Below, piece after piece: positions 62,320 to 64,000 of a stretch of DNA of 64,000 nt. The translations under genes were made by a program, and so were the position numbers. Numbering within the stretch: position 1 is the first letter of the stretch; every line of letters starts with the position of its first letter. The stretch spans positions 36,519 to 100,518 of the forward strand of contig NZ_BONF01000007.1 in assembly GCF_016862575.1 (NCBI RefSeq). The letters run 5' to 3'. The DNA is from Catellatospora bangladeshensis. Its GTDB lineage: Bacteria > Actinomycetota > Actinomycetes > Mycobacteriales > Micromonosporaceae. Below the pieces are notes generated by a model. It worked only from the letters and a program-made list of their open reading frames with translations, searched no databases and had not been told where the DNA came from.

Positions 62320-62937
62320 ATGGGGCGGGTGGATGGGCGGACGGCGCGGCGGGACGCGACCAGGCAGAAGCTGTTCGAGGCGACCATGGCGCTCATCGCC
62401 GAGCAGGGGTTCTCGGACACGACGGTGGATCAGATCGCCGAGCGGGCCGGGGTCGCCAAGGGGACGGTGTACTACAACTTCGCGTCCAAGACCGTGCTGT
62501 TCGAGGAGCTGCTGCGGTATGGGGTGGGGCTGCTCACCGCCGACTTCCAGGCGGCGGTGGCGGACCGGGCGCCCGCCGACGCGATCGCCGCGCTGGTGCG
62601 CGCCGAGCTGGGCTTCATCCAGCGCTACCGGTCGTTCGCGCAGCTGCTGCTGTCGGAGATGTGGCGCACCCACCGCGACTGGCAGCAGACGCTGCTCCTG
62701 CTGCGCGAGGAGGCGATCTCGGTGATCGCGGGCACGCTGCAGCAGGGCGTGGACAGCGGGGACTTCGCCGCCGACCTCGACGTACGCCTGTCCGCGTCCG
62801 CTCTCTTCGGCGTCTGCCTCGTCGTCGCCCTGGACTGGCTCGTCTTCACCCCCGAACGCCCCATCGAACAGGTCGAGGCGGCGGTCCTGGCCATCGTCCG
62901 CAGCCGCGCCGCAACGCAAGGAAGGGCACCTTCTTAA
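62320..62937 (+). CDS. TetR-family transcriptional regulator
   Basis: A 205-residue repressor. The N-terminal domain has KLFEATMALIAEQGFSDTTV and the recognition region IAERAGVAKGTVYYNFASKTVLFEELL. The C-terminal half is an all-helical ligand domain (AELGFIQRYRSFAQLLLSEMW, SASALFGVCLVVALDWLVF). It lies downstream of the ABC pair whose promoter carries a TetR-type palindrome. ATG 62320 is chosen with GGGG-rich sequence upstream; the first residues (GRVDGRTARRDATRQK) are basic. The final residues QGRAPS and the stop come from a 52-bp repeat. Confidence 0.87.
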   Translation: MGRVDGRTARRDATRQKLFEATMALIAEQGFSDTTVDQIAERAGVAKGTVYYNFASKTVLFEELLRYGVGLLTADFQAAVADRAPADAIAALVRAELGFIQRYRSFAQLLLSEMWRTHRDWQQTLLLLREEAISVIAGTLQQGVDSGDFAADLDVRLSASALFGVCLVVALDWLVFTPERPIEQVEAAVLAIVRSRAATQGRAPS

Positions 62938-62969
62938 CGCTATTCGTAGTAGAAGGTGCCCTTCTTAAC
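62918..62969. repeat. 52-bp palindromic repeat, family D copy 3 (overlaps a stop codon)
   Basis: AAGGAAGGGCACCTTCTTAA ... AGAAGGTGCCCTTCTTAAC, same orientation as copy 1. Its TTCTTAA supplies the TetR gene's TAA stop (62935-62937). Confidence 0.9.
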
Positions 62970-63013
62970 CTCTCGCAGGTGACGGAGCCGGGTGGCTGGC
63001 ATACTCACCGATC

Positions 63014-63262
63014 ATGGTGCTGTCGCGGGGCTGGTCGGTGTTCCTGATGCTGGTCGGGGTGTGGACCTGGGTGATCTGGCCCCGCTTCGCCGTAGCGATC
63101 TGGAACGACCCGCGGGCGTGGTCGGCCGGTGTCGTGGGCGAGGGCGCACCGACGAGCTTCCTGTGGGTGCACGCGCTGCTCATCGCGGCGTCGCTGGCGC
63201 TCGGGACCACGGTCGGCGTGCTGGGGATCAAGGGCTGGCGGGCGAGCCGGGCGGCACGCTAG
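63014..63262 (+). CDS. SCO4848 family small membrane protein
   Basis: An 82-residue protein with two helices (WSVFLMLVGVWTWVIWPRFAVAIW and LWVHALLIAASLALGTTVGVLGI) joined by a short polar loop. It is recognised as the SCO4848 family, of unknown function. ATG 63014 has CATACT 8 nt upstream, a possible leaderless -10. It converges with the VOC gene 84 nt downstream. Confidence 0.7.
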   Translation: MVLSRGWSVFLMLVGVWTWVIWPRFAVAIWNDPRAWSAGVVGEGAPTSFLWVHALLIAASLALGTTVGVLGIKGWRASRAAR

Positions 63263-63345
63263 ATCGCCCGCACCGCCGGCGTCCGCTGCGGAGGCGGCCC
63301 GCTTCCGTGGACCTGTCCGGAGGGCGGCCTGGCTCGTCGGGCGGC

Positions 63346-63714
63346 CTACCCAGGCAGGTGGCAGACGGCTTCGACGTTGTTGCCGTCGCGGTCGCGGACG
63401 AAGGCGCCGAAGTAGTCGGCGTGATACTCCGGCCACAGGCGGGGCGCGTGCAGCACCTCCGCGTCGGCGGCCACGGCGGCGTCGAAGAACGCCTGCACGG
63501 CCGCCCGGTCCGGCGCGGCGAACGCGATGTGCGCCTCGCGCGCGAAGCCCTCCGTCGTGACCGGACCGAGCCAGAACACCGGCCGGTCCGTGCCGTATCC
63601 GATGACGTCGCCGAACTCCAGCAGACGCCGCCCGCCGAGCGGGGCGAGCACGGTGTCGTAGAAGTACGCGGCGGCCGCGACGTCGGCGACCTGGATCGAC
63701 AGGTGATCGAGCAT
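63346..63714 (-). CDS. VOC superfamily protein
   Basis: A 122-residue single-domain VOC protein: MLDHLSIQVADVAAAAYFYDTVLAPLG opens the fold with the first metal-site His, and FVRDRDGNNVEAVCH closes it with the Glu. HIAFAAPDRAAVQAFFDAAV gives the second His. It belongs to the dioxygenase-like or glyoxalase-like VOC group; substrate unknown. ATG 63714 is chosen because TAGGGT lies 7 nt upstream; the GTG nine bases further up overlaps that hexamer. Unrelated in detail to the VOC at 34952. Confidence 0.82.
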   Translation of the reverse strand: MLDHLSIQVADVAAAAYFYDTVLAPLGGRRLLEFGDVIGYGTDRPVFWLGPVTTEGFAREAHIAFAAPDRAAVQAFFDAAVAADAEVLHAPRLWPEYHADYFGAFVRDRDGNNVEAVCHLPG

Positions 63715-63721
63715 GCCCGTC

Positions 63722-63727
63722 ACCCTA
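63722..63727 (-). promoter_or_regulatory. -10 hexamer TAGGGT, leaderless promoter of the VOC gene
   Basis: Minus-strand TAGGGT, 7 nt before ATG 63714. It falls on the first, degenerate unit of the tandem repeat. Confidence 0.5.
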
Positions 63728-63899
63728 GACCCGCCCGGCTGCGCCGAACGCGGACCCGCCGGGCTGCTCCGGCAGCGGACCGGCCGGGTTGGTCCGGTGG
63801 CGGATCCGCCGGGCTGCTTTGGCGGCGGACCGGCCGGGCTGCTTCGGTGGCGGACCGGCCGGGCTGCTCCGGCAGCGGACCCGCCGGACTGCTCTGGAA
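63725..63899. repeat. 25-bp tandem minisatellite, about seven units
   Basis: Six clear 25-bp units begin at 63750, 63775, 63800, 63825, 63850 and 63875, each GCGGAC(C/T)(C/G)GCCGG-like, and a degenerate one at 63725. It is not a multiple of three and has no spacers, so it is neither coding nor CRISPR. It occupies the VOC promoter upstream region. Confidence 0.85.
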
Positions 63900-63901
63900 G
63901 C

Positions 63902-63968
63902 GATGATCGCTATCTCGTGTCGAAACCTTGTGTCAGACCGCACCTTCTGACACGAACCGGCGATCAAC
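63902..63968. repeat. 67-bp palindromic repeat, family B copy 5
   Basis: GATGATCGCTATCTCGTGTC ... GACACGAACCGGCGATCAAC, directly after the minisatellite. The last 32 nt of the window show nothing further. Confidence 0.85.
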
Positions 63969-64000
63969 ACCCCGCCACCCGCCAGGCACGACGCCGGCGA

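Noticed and set aside
63725..63899. A CRISPR array
   Set aside because: Units are contiguous 25-mers with no spacers, and no cas gene is present.

Overview
The window is very GC-rich, uses many GTG starts and is densely packed on both strands. Its gene content is that of an actinomycete: a HrdB/SigA-type primary sigma factor with an Ala/Lys-rich linker, the actinobacterial DUF set (DUF3039, DUF3099, DUF3093, DUF3159, DUF3710, DUF4193, DUF7455, DUF3000, SCO4848 family), the coproporphyrin-dependent haem genes, and a LacI/ABC sugar locus with no ATPase of its own. The dispersed palindromic intergenic repeats and tandem membrane-anchored beta-propellers suggest Micromonosporaceae; this placement is inference.

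Layout. 1-3.5 kb: 3' end of a Pls/PosA-type non-ribosomal peptide synthetase with a carrier domain, three membrane/left-handed beta-helix modules and a fused phosphopantetheinyl transferase. 3.5-13.8 kb: housekeeping genes (AlaX editing protein, pseudouridine salvage psuG-psuK, ribokinase, TRIC-like channel, helicase, DUF7455, primary sigma factor). 14-27.4 kb: a block I recognise as syntenic in actinomycetes (inositol monophosphatase, LytR_C protein, DUF4193, DUF3093, dut, DUF3710, OB-fold, DUF3159, two TrkA proteins, APC permease, TRAM methyltransferase, dxs). 27.6-36.1 kb: an accessory segment with three tandem beta-propeller proteins plus the frameshifted tail of a fourth, a C39-like peptidase, a two-component system, a VOC protein and a VapBC pair. 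36.2-47.1 kb: beta-oxidation fadB-fadA, RNase D, a membrane serine protease with a coiled-coil partner, DUF3000, and hemE-cgoX-chdC. 47.2-58.8 kb: an alpha-glucan utilisation locus, with two near-identical LacI regulators flanking a binding protein, two permeases, a GH13 alpha-glucosidase and a large secreted GH87-type alpha-1,3-glucanase. 58.9-64 kb: GNAT, an unusual ABC exporter pair with a TetR regulator, SCO4848-family and VOC proteins, and a 25-bp minisatellite.

Two themes run through the window. First, at least 13 genes have a TAnnnT -10 hexamer 6-8 nt before the start codon, the signature of leaderless transcription; this settles several start choices. Second, four families of fixed-length palindromic repeats (75, 67, 52 and 59 bp) sit mostly at gene 3' ends, and the 52-bp family has twice become the C-terminal codons of a gene. 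The GH87 locus makes a coherent pathway: extracellular cleavage of alpha-1,3-glucan (for example fungal wall or biofilm glucan), ABC import of oligosaccharides and intracellular hydrolysis, under LacI control. The most unusual candidates are the NRPS with an in-cis PPTase whose first metal ligand is Asn, the IDLG-motif propeller array, and the ABC ATPase with degenerate motifs.
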